64,000 nucleotides of DNA, taken from positions 4,293,418 to 4,357,417 of the forward strand of contig JBBCGL010000001.1 of the NCBI GenBank assembly GCA_037200385.1. Reading direction: 5' to 3'. Shown here one piece after another: positions 52,677 to 60,489 of this stretch. The stretch's first letter is position 1. The number at the start of each line of letters is the position of its first letter. The notes under the pieces were generated by a model that saw nothing but the letters and a program-made list of their open reading frames with translations, was not told where the DNA came from and ran no database searches. Origin of the DNA: Rhizomicrobium sp. Lineage in GTDB: Bacteria; Pseudomonadota; Alphaproteobacteria; Micropepsales; Micropepsaceae. The position numbers were made by a program, and so were the translations under genes.

Positions 52677-53555
52677 TCAATTACCTTTCAGCAATTCGAC
52701 CAGCGTGGTCCCCAACGCGGCCGGATTCGGCGACACCCGAATCCCCGCGCTCTTCATCGCTTCGATCTTGGAATTCGCGTCACCCTTGCCGCCGGAGATG
52801 ATCGCACCCGCATGGCCCATGCGGCGTCCGGGCGGGGCGGTGACGCCCGCGATGAAGCCCACCATCGGCTTCCTGGTCTTGTTGTGCTTGATGAAATCGG
52901 CCGCGTCTTCCTCGGCGCTGCCGCCGATCTCGCCGATCATGATGATCGACTCGGTTTCCGGATCGCGCAGGAACATCTCAAGCACTTCGAGATGCTCCGT
53001 GCCCTTGACCGGATCGCCGCCGATGCCGACGCAGGAGGACTGTCCGAGGCCGACCGCCGTGGTCTGCGCCACTGCTTCGTAGGTGAGGGTGCCGGAGCGC
53101 GAGACGATGCCGACCGTGCCGCGGCGGTGGATGTGGCCGGGCATGATGCCGATCTTGCACTCGTTCGGGGTGATCACGCCGGGACAGTTGGGTCCGATCA
53201 GCCGGGTCTTGGACCCCTGCAGTGCGCGCTTGACCTTGACCATGTCGAGCACCGGGATGCCCTCGGTGATGCAGACCGCCAGCGGGATCTGCGCGTCGAT
53301 CGCTTCGAGGATCGCGTCGGCGGCGAAGGGCGGCGGCACATAGATCGCGGTCGCGGTGGCGCCGGTCGCCTCGACCGCCTCGCGCACCGTATCGAAGACG
53401 GGGAGGCCAAGATGTGTCGAGCCGCCTTTGCCCGGCGAGGTGCCGCCGACCATCTTGGTGCCGTAGGCGATCGCCTGCTCGGAATGGAACGTGCCCTGGT
53501 TGCCGGTGAAGCCCTGGGTGATGACGCGCGTGTTCTTGTCGACGAGGATGGACAT
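52677..53555 (-). CDS. sucD: Succinyl-CoA synthetase subunit alpha
   Basis: 292 residues. [21 protein letters not shown] for CoA binding, [31 protein letters not shown], and the phosphohistidine in [13 protein letters not shown]. With SucC it interconverts succinyl-CoA and succinate with nucleotide phosphorylation. ATG 53555 shares one base with the sucC stop (TAATG), so translation is coupled; the longer upstream frame runs into sucC and is excluded. Confidence 0.97.
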   Translation of the reverse strand: MSILVDKNTRVITQGFTGNQGTFHSEQAIAYGTKMVGGTSPGKGGSTHLGLPVFDTVREAVEATGATATAIYVPPPFAADAILEAIDAQIPLAVCITEGIPVLDMVKVKRALQGSKTRLIGPNCPGVITPNECKIGIMPGHIHRRGTVGIVSRSGTLTYEAVAQTTAVGLGQSSCVGIGGDPVKGTEHLEVLEMFLRDPETESIIMIGEIGGSAEEDAADFIKHNKTRKPMVGFIAGVTAPPGRRMGHAGAIISGGKGDANSKIEAMKSAGIRVSPNPAALGTTLVELLKGN

Positions 53556-54724
53556 TACTTGGAGCCCTTCACGGCTTTGACGATCTTTTGCGCGGCATCC
53601 GCGAGGTCGTTGGCGGAGACGATGGGCAGGCCGCTCTCGGCCAGGATCTTCTTGCCCAGCTCGACATTGGTGCCTTCCAGCCGCACCACCAGCGGCACGC
53701 CCAGCGAGACCTCCTTCGCGGCGGCGATGATGCCTTCCGCGATGATGTCGCATTTCATGATGCCGCCGAAGATGTTGACCAGGATGCCCTTCACGTTCGG
53801 ATCGGAGACGATGATCTTGAACGCCTGCGTCACCTTCTCCTTGGTGGCGCCGCCGCCGACGTCGAGGAAGTTGGCCGGCTCGCTGCCATAGAGCTTGATG
53901 ATGTCCATCGTCGCCATGGCGAGGCCCGCGCCGTTCACCATGCAGCCGATCTCGCCGTCGAGCTTGATGTAGGAGAGGTCGTATTTGCTCGCCTCGACCT
54001 CGGCCGGGTCCTCCTCGTCGAGATCGCGCAGCGCCTGGATGTCCTTGTGGCGGTAGAGCGCGTTGTCGTCGAAATTGATCTTGGCGTCGAGGCAGATGAC
54101 GTGCCCGTCCTTGGTCACGACCAGCGGGTTGATCTCCAGCAGGCTCATGTCCTTGGCGATCACCGCGTCGTAGATCGACTTGACCACGGCGCCGAGCTGC
54201 TTGACCTGGTCGCCCTTGAGCTTGAGCGCGCTCGCGATGTCGAGCCCGACATAGTTGGAATAGCCGACCGCCGGCTCGATCTGGAAGGTCTTGATCTTCT
54301 CGGGCGTCTTGTGCGCCACCTCTTCGATGTCCATGCCGCCTTCGGTCGACGCGATGAACGCGACGCGCGACGTGGCGCGGTCGACCAGGGCGGAGAGATA
54401 GAGCTCGCGTTCGATCGCCGAGCCGTCCTCGATATAGAGGCGCTTGACGAGCCGGCCGGCCGGGCCGGTCTGGTGCGTCACCAGCGTCATGCCGAGCATG
54501 CGCTTGGCTTCTTTCTCCACGTCCTCGATGGATTTGACCACCTTGACGCCGCCGCCCTTGCCGCGGCCGCCGGCATGGATCTGCGCCTTCACCACCCAGA
54601 CCGGCCCGCCGAGCTCCTTGGCGGCCGCGACGGCTTCTTCGACCGTGAAGGCGGCCTTGCCGCGGGGCACGGGAGTGCCGAAGCCGCGGAGAACCTCCTT
54701 GGCCTGGTATTCATGGATATTCAT
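53555..54724 (-). CDS. sucC: Succinyl-CoA synthetase subunit beta
   Basis: 389 residues. ATP-grasp domain: [60 protein letters not shown], and the C-terminal ligase domain with [14 protein letters not shown] and [19 protein letters not shown]. It pairs with SucD in the TCA cycle. In many alphaproteobacteria mdh lies just upstream and sucAB just downstream; here mdh is absent and sucAB is separated by other genes. Confidence 0.97.
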   Translation of the reverse strand: MNIHEYQAKEVLRGFGTPVPRGKAAFTVEEAVAAAKELGGPVWVVKAQIHAGGRGKGGGVKVVKSIEDVEKEAKRMLGMTLVTHQTGPAGRLVKRLYIEDGSAIERELYLSALVDRATSRVAFIASTEGGMDIEEVAHKTPEKIKTFQIEPAVGYSNYVGLDIASALKLKGDQVKQLGAVVKSIYDAVIAKDMSLLEINPLVVTKDGHVICLDAKINFDDNALYRHKDIQALRDLDEEDPAEVEASKYDLSYIKLDGEIGCMVNGAGLAMATMDIIKLYGSEPANFLDVGGGATKEKVTQAFKIIVSDPNVKGILVNIFGGIMKCDIIAEGIIAAAKEVSLGVPLVVRLEGTNVELGKKILAESGLPIVSANDLADAAQKIVKAVKGSK

Positions 54725-54810
54725 GGGGAAATCCTGGGCTTTGATGGCGGAATGCGCGGCACAATAGCAGCCGACCCTCCCCGCGCAAGCTTGGGGCGGA
54801 CCGCCGCCTT

Positions 54811-56052
54811 TCAGATGCTTGGCGCGGCGCGCAATTGCACCCGGCGGGGTGTGTTTTCAGCGCAAATCGCAGCGAATCCGGCCAGCAGAAGGACGGTCCC
54901 CAGGGGCAGGAGCGTCGCCTGCGTAAAGGTGCGCGTCACGATCGGCATCGCCCATAGCGCCGCCAGCAGTGTCGGCCACCAGGGCCGGAAGCCCCGCGCC
55001 AATCCCTCCGCTGCGAGCAGCGCGATGGCGGGCGCGAGGATCATCAGGTCGTAATCGAGACTGTAGGGCGTCACGAGGATCGCCGCGAAGCACAGCGAAG
55101 CGGCCTTGTGCGCCATCGGCGCCGCGCTGCGCCACAGCGCCACCACGCCCGTGGCGACCGCCAGCGACACCGCGCCCTGCACGGCATAGGCGAGCCCCAC
55201 CGGTCCGCCCCATAGCCGTACCCAGGCAAAGACGCTCTGGATCTTGTGGAAGCCCGTGCCGCCCTGTTCCAGCACGACGACCCGCGTGAAATGCGACGAA
55301 GCGAGAAACGCCGGCCAGACCTCCCAGCCGAACAGGACGGTCACCAGCGCCGTCAGCGCGATAAGGGTCGCTGCCGCCGCGGCAAGGACGCGCCAACGTC
55401 CCGTCGCGACCAGCACCAGCGGCACGAGCACCGCGAATTGCGGCTTGTACGCCAGCAGGCCGAACAGGATGCCTGCCACCACGGGCCGCCTGTCCAGCAG
55501 CGCCAGCCCCGCGGCGAACAGCGCGGCCGTCAGGAAGCCGTTATGGCCATGGGTGAGGTTGACGAACACAGCGGTGAAGCCGAGCGCCACCGCCGGCCAG
55601 AGCCGGTCCCGCGCCAGCGACGGCAGCGGACCGTGCCGCAGCAGCAGCCACAAGGCGCCAAGATAGAGGATCGCCGACGCGATCTGCCACACCGCCAGCG
55701 CGCCGAGATAGGGCAGGGCGGCGAGCGGCGCCGCGATCAACAGGAAGTAAGGCGGATAGTGCCAGCCATAGAAGGGCGTCGCCGGGCCGAAGATCGCCTG
55801 CTCGGCGCGATATTGCGCCTGCGGATCGAACGGCTTCGCCGCATCGCCGTGCAGCGCCGCCACGCCGGCGGCGTAGACATTGGAGAAGTCGCTGCCGAGC
55901 GGGCGGCCTTCGCGATCGATCCCGCCATGGGACGTCGCGATCAGCCAGCCGATCCCCAGCGCGAAGCCGATCAGCAACGCGACGGTCCACAGCCGCACCC
56001 GCTCGCGCGTGAGATACGAGCCGTCGCGCAGCGCAGTGAGGAGGGCGGACAT
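54811..56052 (-). CDS. GT87 family membrane glycosyltransferase (DUF2029)
   Basis: 413 residues with about ten to eleven membrane helices. GT87/DUF2029 features: a first periplasmic loop with [15 protein letters not shown] (the acidic site expected for a polyprenyl-phosphate-dependent glycosyltransferase), [33 protein letters not shown], and [16 protein letters not shown]. It probably adds a mannose-like sugar from a lipid-linked donor in the envelope. It lies 86 bp upstream of sucC on the same strand; with FkbM and acyltransferase genes nearby, surface glycan work is plausible. Confidence 0.82.
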   Translation of the reverse strand: MSALLTALRDGSYLTRERVRLWTVALLIGFALGIGWLIATSHGGIDREGRPLGSDFSNVYAAGVAALHGDAAKPFDPQAQYRAEQAIFGPATPFYGWHYPPYFLLIAAPLAALPYLGALAVWQIASAILYLGALWLLLRHGPLPSLARDRLWPAVALGFTAVFVNLTHGHNGFLTAALFAAGLALLDRRPVVAGILFGLLAYKPQFAVLVPLVLVATGRWRVLAAAAATLIALTALVTVLFGWEVWPAFLASSHFTRVVVLEQGGTGFHKIQSVFAWVRLWGGPVGLAYAVQGAVSLAVATGVVALWRSAAPMAHKAASLCFAAILVTPYSLDYDLMILAPAIALLAAEGLARGFRPWWPTLLAALWAMPIVTRTFTQATLLPLGTVLLLAGFAAICAENTPRRVQLRAAPSI

Positions 56053-56090
56053 GCCGCCATGCTGGTCGATTTTGCTTAAGAAACCCCCAC

Positions 56091-56140
56091 TGTCATCCCC
56101 GGCTGAGCATCGCGACCGATGCGAAGGGAAGGGGATGACA
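56091..56140. repeat. Palindromic intergenic repeat
   Basis: TGTCATCCCC (56091-56100) pairs with GGGGATGACA (56131-56140); inside, GCATCG / CGATGC forms a second stem. It lies upstream of the GT87 gene, past the end of the NIN-repeat gene. Its TGTCATCCCC end resembles the TCATC ends of the sucA-sucB repeat. Confidence 0.65.
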
Positions 56141-56156
56141 TCGGAGAGCAGCTCGC

Positions 56157-56193
56157 AAAAAATTCGGCTCCCCGCCCTGCAGGACGGGGAGCC
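56157..56193 (-). terminator. Intrinsic terminator of the Asn/Ile/Lys-repeat gene
   Basis: Stem GGCTCCCCG (56166-56174) / CGGGGAGCC (56185-56193); read on the minus strand it is followed by GAATTTTTT. It ends transcription of the gene at 56260-57195 about 65 bp after its stop. Confidence 0.8.
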
Positions 56194-56259
56194 TGGTCAA
56201 ATCCTCGCTGAAGGGAGGGACGCCGACCGATTCCGTTACGCAAACGAGCAGCGCGCCGA

Positions 56260-57195
56260 TCAGTTGCCTGAGGCGTCGCCGACGCCGCCGTCCAGCGACA
56301 TGCCGCCGACTTCGGCTTCCGGCGCGGCGTCCGCGGTGTGCACTTCGGTGACGCAGACCTTGGCGCGGAAGGAGAAGAAGAAATCGCCGTCGCCATAGCG
56401 GCGCAGGTTGGTGCGCTCTGTGCAGTCCGGCACCGGCACCGCCGGGGCGCACTTCACCATGCCGTCCTTGAAATGGCGCAGCGCCTCGTGCTCGCCGCAC
56501 ATCAGCACCTGGCCGTGCTCATAAGTGCCCGCCATGCCCTGGTCGGACTGCAGCACGTCGCCGATGACGACCTTGAGATGCGAGCCGGGAATGCAGCGCG
56601 CGACCTCGCCCTCATAGCTGGCGTCGATCCAGGTGTCGCCGATCATGTGGCTGGCGGCGTATTCGCGCCCTTCATAGGAGACGCAGACCGCGTGGATCGA
56701 TTTGACCACCGTCGCCTCCGTCATGTGGCAGGCCCCGCCTTCACGCACGGCGGCGATCGCGATGGCGCCGCCGCCGCCGCGGTTGTTGTAGTTGATGATC
56801 TGGTAGCTGCCGCTATAGACGATGGTCTGCGCCGCGGCGCCGGCCTGCGCCGCCGAGGCGGCGGTCGCGAAGGCCGAGGCTTCGGCGGATGAGAACGCGC
56901 TGACCTTGTTGATCACGATGTTCTTGTTGATCACCACGTTCTTGTTGATGTTGATGTTCTTGTTGATGACCACCGGCTTATAGATATTGATGTTCTTGTT
57001 GATGTTGACCGGCTTGTAGATATTCAGCGTCGAGCCGTGGCCGCCGCCGCCATTGTCCTTGCAGCCCGGCATCGAGCCGCCGCCATGGCCGCTGCCGCCG
57101 CCGCCCATATTCCCGGCGAGCGCCGGCGAAAGGGGCGCGAGCGTCAGGGCGGCGCTGGCGAGCGCGGCGATGAAGCGGGTGGTCTGGCGCGGCAT
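56260..57195 (-). CDS. Secreted protein with Asn/Ile/Lys repeats, unknown function
   Basis: 311 residues from ATG 57195, preceded by AAGGAG. Signal peptide (residues 1-27, ending PALAG). Residues 29-55 are Gly/His-rich with one Cys. Residues 56-97 repeat a V/I-N-K-N-I motif (NIYKPVNINKN, VVINKNININ), which alternates hydrophobic and polar residues like beta-solenoid or amyloid-forming repeats. An Ala-rich segment (SSAEASAFATAASAAQAG) follows, then a C-terminal domain from about residue 145 with about eight Cys, probably disulfide-bonded (ACHMTEATVVKSIHAVC, CGEHEALRHFKDGMVKC). I cannot name the family. It probably acts outside the inner membrane. Confidence 0.75.
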   Translation of the reverse strand: MPRQTTRFIAALASAALTLAPLSPALAGNMGGGGSGHGGGSMPGCKDNGGGGHGSTLNIYKPVNINKNINIYKPVVINKNININKNVVINKNIVINKVSAFSSAEASAFATAASAAQAGAAAQTIVYSGSYQIINYNNRGGGGAIAIAAVREGGACHMTEATVVKSIHAVCVSYEGREYAASHMIGDTWIDASYEGEVARCIPGSHLKVVIGDVLQSDQGMAGTYEHGQVLMCGEHEALRHFKDGMVKCAPAVPVPDCTERTNLRRYGDGDFFFSFRAKVCVTEVHTADAAPEAEVGGMSLDGGVGDASGN

Positions 57196-57348
57196 GGTGT
57201 GCTCCTTGAAGTCTACCAAAATGGGCAAAGTCTTGGTCTCGGGTCCCCCTCGCTTCACGAACCGTGCCATTCCCGGGGGCTCCGTCCCGGCGCCGTGCTG
57301 CCCCGATCTGGCACAATGTCGCCGCGTTCGGCGGCCGGGCTTGTCTCC

Positions 57349-58056
57349 ATGATCCCGATCTCGGATGACAATCCGGCGCGCCGCAGACCCATCGTGACCG
57401 TTGCGATCATGCTGCTCTGCGGCCTCGCCTTCCTGTGGGAGCTCGCGCTGGGGACGCGGACCGACGAGGCGCTGGCCGCCTTCGGCTTCACGCCCTACGC
57501 GCTCTTCCACCCCGGCACGGCGCCCCGCGCCGGCATCCCGGTTTGGGGCACGATCTTCACGTCCATGTTCCTGCACGCCGGCTACCTGCATATCGCGGGC
57601 AACCTGCTTTATCTGTGGATTTTCGGGAACAACATCGAGGACGCGATGGGGCATGTGAAATTCGCCCTGTTCTATCTGGCCTGCGGTGTCGCCGCGGCGC
57701 TCGCCATGGTGCTGGTCGATCCCGGTTCGCAGACCCCCATCGTGGGCGCCTCGGGCGCGATCTCCGGCGTGCTTGCCAGCTACATGCTTCTGTATCCGCG
57801 CGCCCGCGTGCACACGATCCTTACGCTGGGCTTCTTCTTCTATTGGATATGGCTGCGCGCGGTGTGGGTGCTGGGCATCTGGTTCGCGCTGCAGCTCGTC
57901 AGCGGCCTGCTCACCCCGGCGTCGGAGCCCGGCACCGCCTGGTGGGCGCATGTCGGCGGCTTCGCGGCCGGGCTTCTCCTCACGCCGCTGCTGAAGGCGC
58001 GCGACATCCCCTATTTCGGCCCCTTCGAGCCCCGCGGTCCCTGGGCCGACGGATAG
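57349..58056 (+). CDS. Rhomboid family intramembrane serine protease
   Basis: 235 residues from ATG 57349 (MIPISDDNPARRRPIVTVAI); an ATG 33 bp upstream is also possible. Six membrane helices. Rhomboid motifs: SMFLHAGYLHIAGNLLYLWIFGNNIED in helix 2, catalytic Ser in IVGASGAISGVLASY, and catalytic His in WWAHVGGFAAGLLL. It cleaves membrane-protein substrates inside the inner membrane. It is divergent from the Asn/Ile/Lys-repeat gene across a 153-bp gap, which holds the promoters of both. Confidence 0.92.
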   Translation: MIPISDDNPARRRPIVTVAIMLLCGLAFLWELALGTRTDEALAAFGFTPYALFHPGTAPRAGIPVWGTIFTSMFLHAGYLHIAGNLLYLWIFGNNIEDAMGHVKFALFYLACGVAAALAMVLVDPGSQTPIVGASGAISGVLASYMLLYPRARVHTILTLGFFFYWIWLRAVWVLGIWFALQLVSGLLTPASEPGTAWWAHVGGFAAGLLLTPLLKARDIPYFGPFEPRGPWADG

Positions 58057-58178
58057 GCTTGCCACGCCGGAGCGCGCAGCGCGAAGGCGGGTGGCATAGG
58101 TTTCGCTCTCCTCCCCGTCCAGCAGCAAGCCGGCGTTCCGAAACGGGAACGCGCAGCACAAACGGGATGAGTGGGGTC

Positions 58179-58880
58179 ATGAAGCACAAGAACAGCCATC
58201 TGCTGGTCGGATATTGGAGTCGTCTGCGCAAGGGTCGCGCGGTCCCCGACCAGACGGACATCGATCCCCGCGCCATCAAGCGCATGCTCTCCCAGGTTTT
58301 CATCCTCGATGTCGAGAATCCGCAACGCCCGATCTACCGCCTCGCCGGCACCCAGCTCTGCGAGCGCTTCGGCTTCGAACTGCGCGGCACCGGCTTCCTC
58401 GCCCACTGGGAGGCGCAGTCGGCCCAGGCGCTGTCCGCGCTGCTGCGCCAGGCGCTCACGCTGAACCAGCCGGTCTGCCTCTCCTCCATCGGCGCCTCGG
58501 CCGATTGCGGCATGGTCGAGCTCGAGACCGTGCTCTGCCCGGTCAGCTTCAACGGCGGCCTGCCGACCCGGTTCGTCGGCATGATCCAGATCCTCGGCGA
58601 CCAGAGCCTTCTCGCCGGCAAGCCCATCGCCTTCCAGCGCCTCGCCGCCTCGCAGCTCATCCGCGAGGACGATCCGCTGCCCTCCTTCGACAATCTGCCG
58701 CCGCCTCCGCCGCCGTCCAACGGCCTGACGACACTGCGCAACCATCCGCGCGCGCCGCATCTGCGTCTGGTCGTGTCGCAAAGCCGTCCCGCCACCGCCA
58801 CCGTGCACTTCGCCGACCAGGCGGCATCGGATCTGATCAAGACCCTGGGTCAGGGCTTGGGGCGCTTGGAGCTGGTCTAG
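58179..58880 (+). CDS. PAS-fold domain protein (PAS_5/DUF1488-like group)
   Basis: 233 residues; ATG 58179 follows GTGGGG (ATG 58167 is possible). The N-terminal 150 residues match a small alphaproteobacterial PAS-type family: LLVGYWSRLRKGRAVPDQTDIDPRAIKRMLSQVFILDVENP, YRLAGTQLCERFGFELRGTGFLAHW and GMVELETVLCPVSFNG (quoted in parts). A Pro-rich linker (LPPPPPPSNG) leads to a basic C terminus. I infer a cytoplasmic sensory or regulatory role. I am sure of the PAS-like pattern, less of the exact family number. Confidence 0.65.
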   Translation: MKHKNSHLLVGYWSRLRKGRAVPDQTDIDPRAIKRMLSQVFILDVENPQRPIYRLAGTQLCERFGFELRGTGFLAHWEAQSAQALSALLRQALTLNQPVCLSSIGASADCGMVELETVLCPVSFNGGLPTRFVGMIQILGDQSLLAGKPIAFQRLAASQLIREDDPLPSFDNLPPPPPPSNGLTTLRNHPRAPHLRLVVSQSRPATATVHFADQAASDLIKTLGQGLGRLELV

Positions 58881-58889
58881 GGAGAATCA

Positions 58890-58913
58890 TCACCTCCCCA
58901 TGAGGGGAGGTGA
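58890..58913. repeat. CCTCCCC palindrome at convergent gene ends
   Basis: Perfect palindrome TCACCTCCCC / GGGGAGGTGA with loop ATGA, lying 9 bp past the stop of the PAS gene and 3 bp before the stop of the convergent YciB gene. Third copy of the family at 33745 and 34314. Confidence 0.8.
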
Positions 58914-58916
58914 CCT

Positions 58917-59495
58917 CTACTCCGCCGCCGCCAGCGCGCCGCGCCGGCGCAGGATGCTCATGACGTGCAGGCGGATCATCAGATACTGGATGCCGAACAG
59001 CACCCAGGGCGCCGCGGTCGGCACGAGGGCGATGAACCATTTCCAGGCCTCGGTGCCCATCGTGAAGCCGACATAGAGATTGGCGGCGGCCAGCCCGAAC
59101 ATCATCACGGGCCACATCGCGCTGTAGAAGGTGAGTTCGGCTGCCGACAGCGTGTCGGTGACGATCTTGGGCAGATAGCGGCTCATCCAGTTGGGCGTGA
59201 GCATCGCGACGCCGATCGCGACCTTGCCGATGGTGAATTTCACCATGATGAAGCGCGGATCGTGCAGCCACAGCGTCAGGCCGCCGAACACCACGACCAG
59301 CAGCAGGCTCATCCACTGCATGATCGCGATGGGCTTGCCGCGCCATCTGTCGAGCAGGACCTGCCCGACGCCCACGGCGACGCCGACCCCCGTCGCCAGA
59401 TAGACATTGTCGGTCAGCCAGAACAGCGCGGCGAAGAAGATCGTCGCCGCAAGATCGGAGACGAGCGGCTTCAACGCCTTGGCGAGATTGCTCAT
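58917..59495 (-). CDS. YciB/IspZ family inner membrane septation protein
   Basis: 192 residues with about five membrane helices. Family markers: VSDLAATIFFAALFWLTDN near the start, GGLTLWLHDPRFIMVKFTIGK in the middle (the W-L-H-D-x-x-F-I-x-x-K-P/F-T-I pattern) and LFGIQYLMIRLH near the end. YciB proteins affect envelope integrity and septation. It is the last gene of a three-gene unit; its start overlaps the regulator stop (ATGA). Confidence 0.82.
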   Translation of the reverse strand: MSNLAKALKPLVSDLAATIFFAALFWLTDNVYLATGVGVAVGVGQVLLDRWRGKPIAIMQWMSLLLVVVFGGLTLWLHDPRFIMVKFTIGKVAIGVAMLTPNWMSRYLPKIVTDTLSAAELTFYSAMWPVMMFGLAAANLYVGFTMGTEAWKWFIALVPTAAPWVLFGIQYLMIRLHVMSILRRRGALAAAE

Positions 59496-59797
59496 GAGGA
59501 TGGTCCTTCGTCGGATGTGTCCAGGATGGCGCGCAGATAGGCGACGTGATCGGCGAAAGCGCGGCGCCCCGCCGCCGTCGCCTTGATGCGGGTCTGCGGC
59601 CGCTTGCCCTCGAAGCGCTTGTCGACCGCGATGTAGCCGGCCTTGGCCAGGGTCTCGAGATGGGCTCCCAGATTGCCGTCCGTGGTGTCCAGGATCGCCC
59701 TGAGGCGGGTGAATTCGAGCCAGTCGCTGCGCCCGAGCAGGTTGAGCGACGACATGATCTTCAGCCGCATCGACTGGTGGATGACTTCGTCGACCAT
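59492..59797 (-). CDS. Winged-helix transcriptional regulator
   Basis: 101 residues of the small MarR-like winged-helix group (HTH_34 type): VIHQSMRLKIMSSLNLLGRSDWLEFTRLRAILDTTDGNLGAHLETLAKAGYIAVDKRF, then a wing with GKRPQTRIKATAAGRRAF (quoted in parts of the protein). It has no ligand domain. It is placed between a membrane protein gene (1 bp upstream) and YciB, all behind a promoter with two palindromic sites, which are its likely operators. Confidence 0.85.
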   Translation of the reverse strand: MVDEVIHQSMRLKIMSSLNLLGRSDWLEFTRLRAILDTTDGNLGAHLETLAKAGYIAVDKRFEGKRPQTRIKATAAGRRAFADHVAYLRAILDTSDEGPSS

Positions 59798-59798
59798 C

Positions 59799-60356
59799 TC
59801 AGCGCCTCAGCCACAATCCGCCGAGGATCAGCGCGCCGCCGCTCGTGCCCGCGAGCCAGAGGTCGAACCAGGGCCCGCTCCAGAAATAGCCCGCCATGGT
59901 GAGGGCGAAGACGAGGGCGCCGCCCGCCGCGAGGGCGCGGCCGGCCCACAGGCCGAACACGAAGAGCAGGGCGGCACAAAAGGTCGGCCAGAAGGCGGAT
60001 TGTTCGCGCCCGCCGAAATGCGCCAGCCATGTCCACATCGTCCCGAAACCGATCAGGACGACGATGCCGACGAGCGGCCGAAGCAGCAGGAAGCGCGAGG
60101 CCTGCGGCGCCATGCAGCGCACCGCGCGCCAGGTGATCACGCCGGTTCCGGCGATCCCGATGCCATCGAGGGTCCACCACAACGCCCGCGTATAGGGCCA
60201 GATGCGGTCGCCGAACGCATACCCGACGACCCAGAGGATCCCCCACAGGATCATGTAGTCCCCGGCCCGGGCATAGGTGAGGATCTCGCGCGTACGTTTC
60301 TCCGTGCCGGCGATGCCCTGGAGCAGGGCGGAAGCCTCTTCGCGTTCGGTCGTCAT
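59799..60356 (-). CDS. Membrane protein linked to a winged-helix regulator
   Basis: 185 residues from ATG 60356 (MTTEREEASALLQGIAGTEK), preceded by GGTGA; the longer frame to 60446 would run through the promoter and its palindromes and is rejected. After a cytoplasmic helix (residues 1-30), it has about five membrane segments (YMILWGILWVVGYAFG, PLVGIVVLIGFGTMWTWL, AALLFVFGLWAGRALAAGG). I do not recognise the family. Membrane proteins of this layout are often encoded next to such regulators. Confidence 0.7.
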   Translation of the reverse strand: MTTEREEASALLQGIAGTEKRTREILTYARAGDYMILWGILWVVGYAFGDRIWPYTRALWWTLDGIGIAGTGVITWRAVRCMAPQASRFLLLRPLVGIVVLIGFGTMWTWLAHFGGREQSAFWPTFCAALLFVFGLWAGRALAAGGALVFALTMAGYFWSGPWFDLWLAGTSGGALILGGLWLRR

Positions 60357-60373
60357 CAGCTGTATCACCGAGA

Positions 60374-60415
60374 ACTCTGCAGTGCAGAGTATAAGCTCTG
60401 CGACGCAGAGTTCAA
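60374..60415 (-). promoter_or_regulatory. Promoter with twin palindromic operators
   Basis: On the minus strand: TTGAAC (60415-60410), 16-bp spacer, TATACT (60393-60388). A 15-bp palindrome CTCTGCGACGCAGAG (60396-60410) fills the spacer, and a 17-bp one, ACTCTGCAGTGCAGAGT (60374-60390), covers the -10 end and start site. Their centres are 21 bp apart, two helical turns, so two dimers would sit on the same face and block RNA polymerase. The winged-helix regulator encoded in this operon is the natural candidate to bind. Confidence 0.7.
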
Positions 60416-60463
60416 GGCTGAGCGGCGACGAGCCATGTAAGTTCAATTATGCAGATGTAGTGG

Positions 60464-60489
60464 CTTATATAACCTTATAGTGCCTTATA
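60464..60489. repeat. Three CTTATA direct repeats at 10-bp spacing
   Basis: CTTATA at 60464, 60474 and 60484, one per helical turn, at the 3' edge of the AAA ATPase gene (the last overlaps its stop). A fourth, inverted copy, CTTATAGCG on the minus strand, lies just upstream of the gene at about 61702-61694. They may mark the borders of an inserted segment or form a binding site. Confidence 0.45.

Noticed and set aside
60357-60446. Upstream extension of the membrane protein gene to 60446
   Set aside because: It would translate through the -35, -10 and both operator palindromes; ATG 60356 has a reasonable ribosome-binding site.
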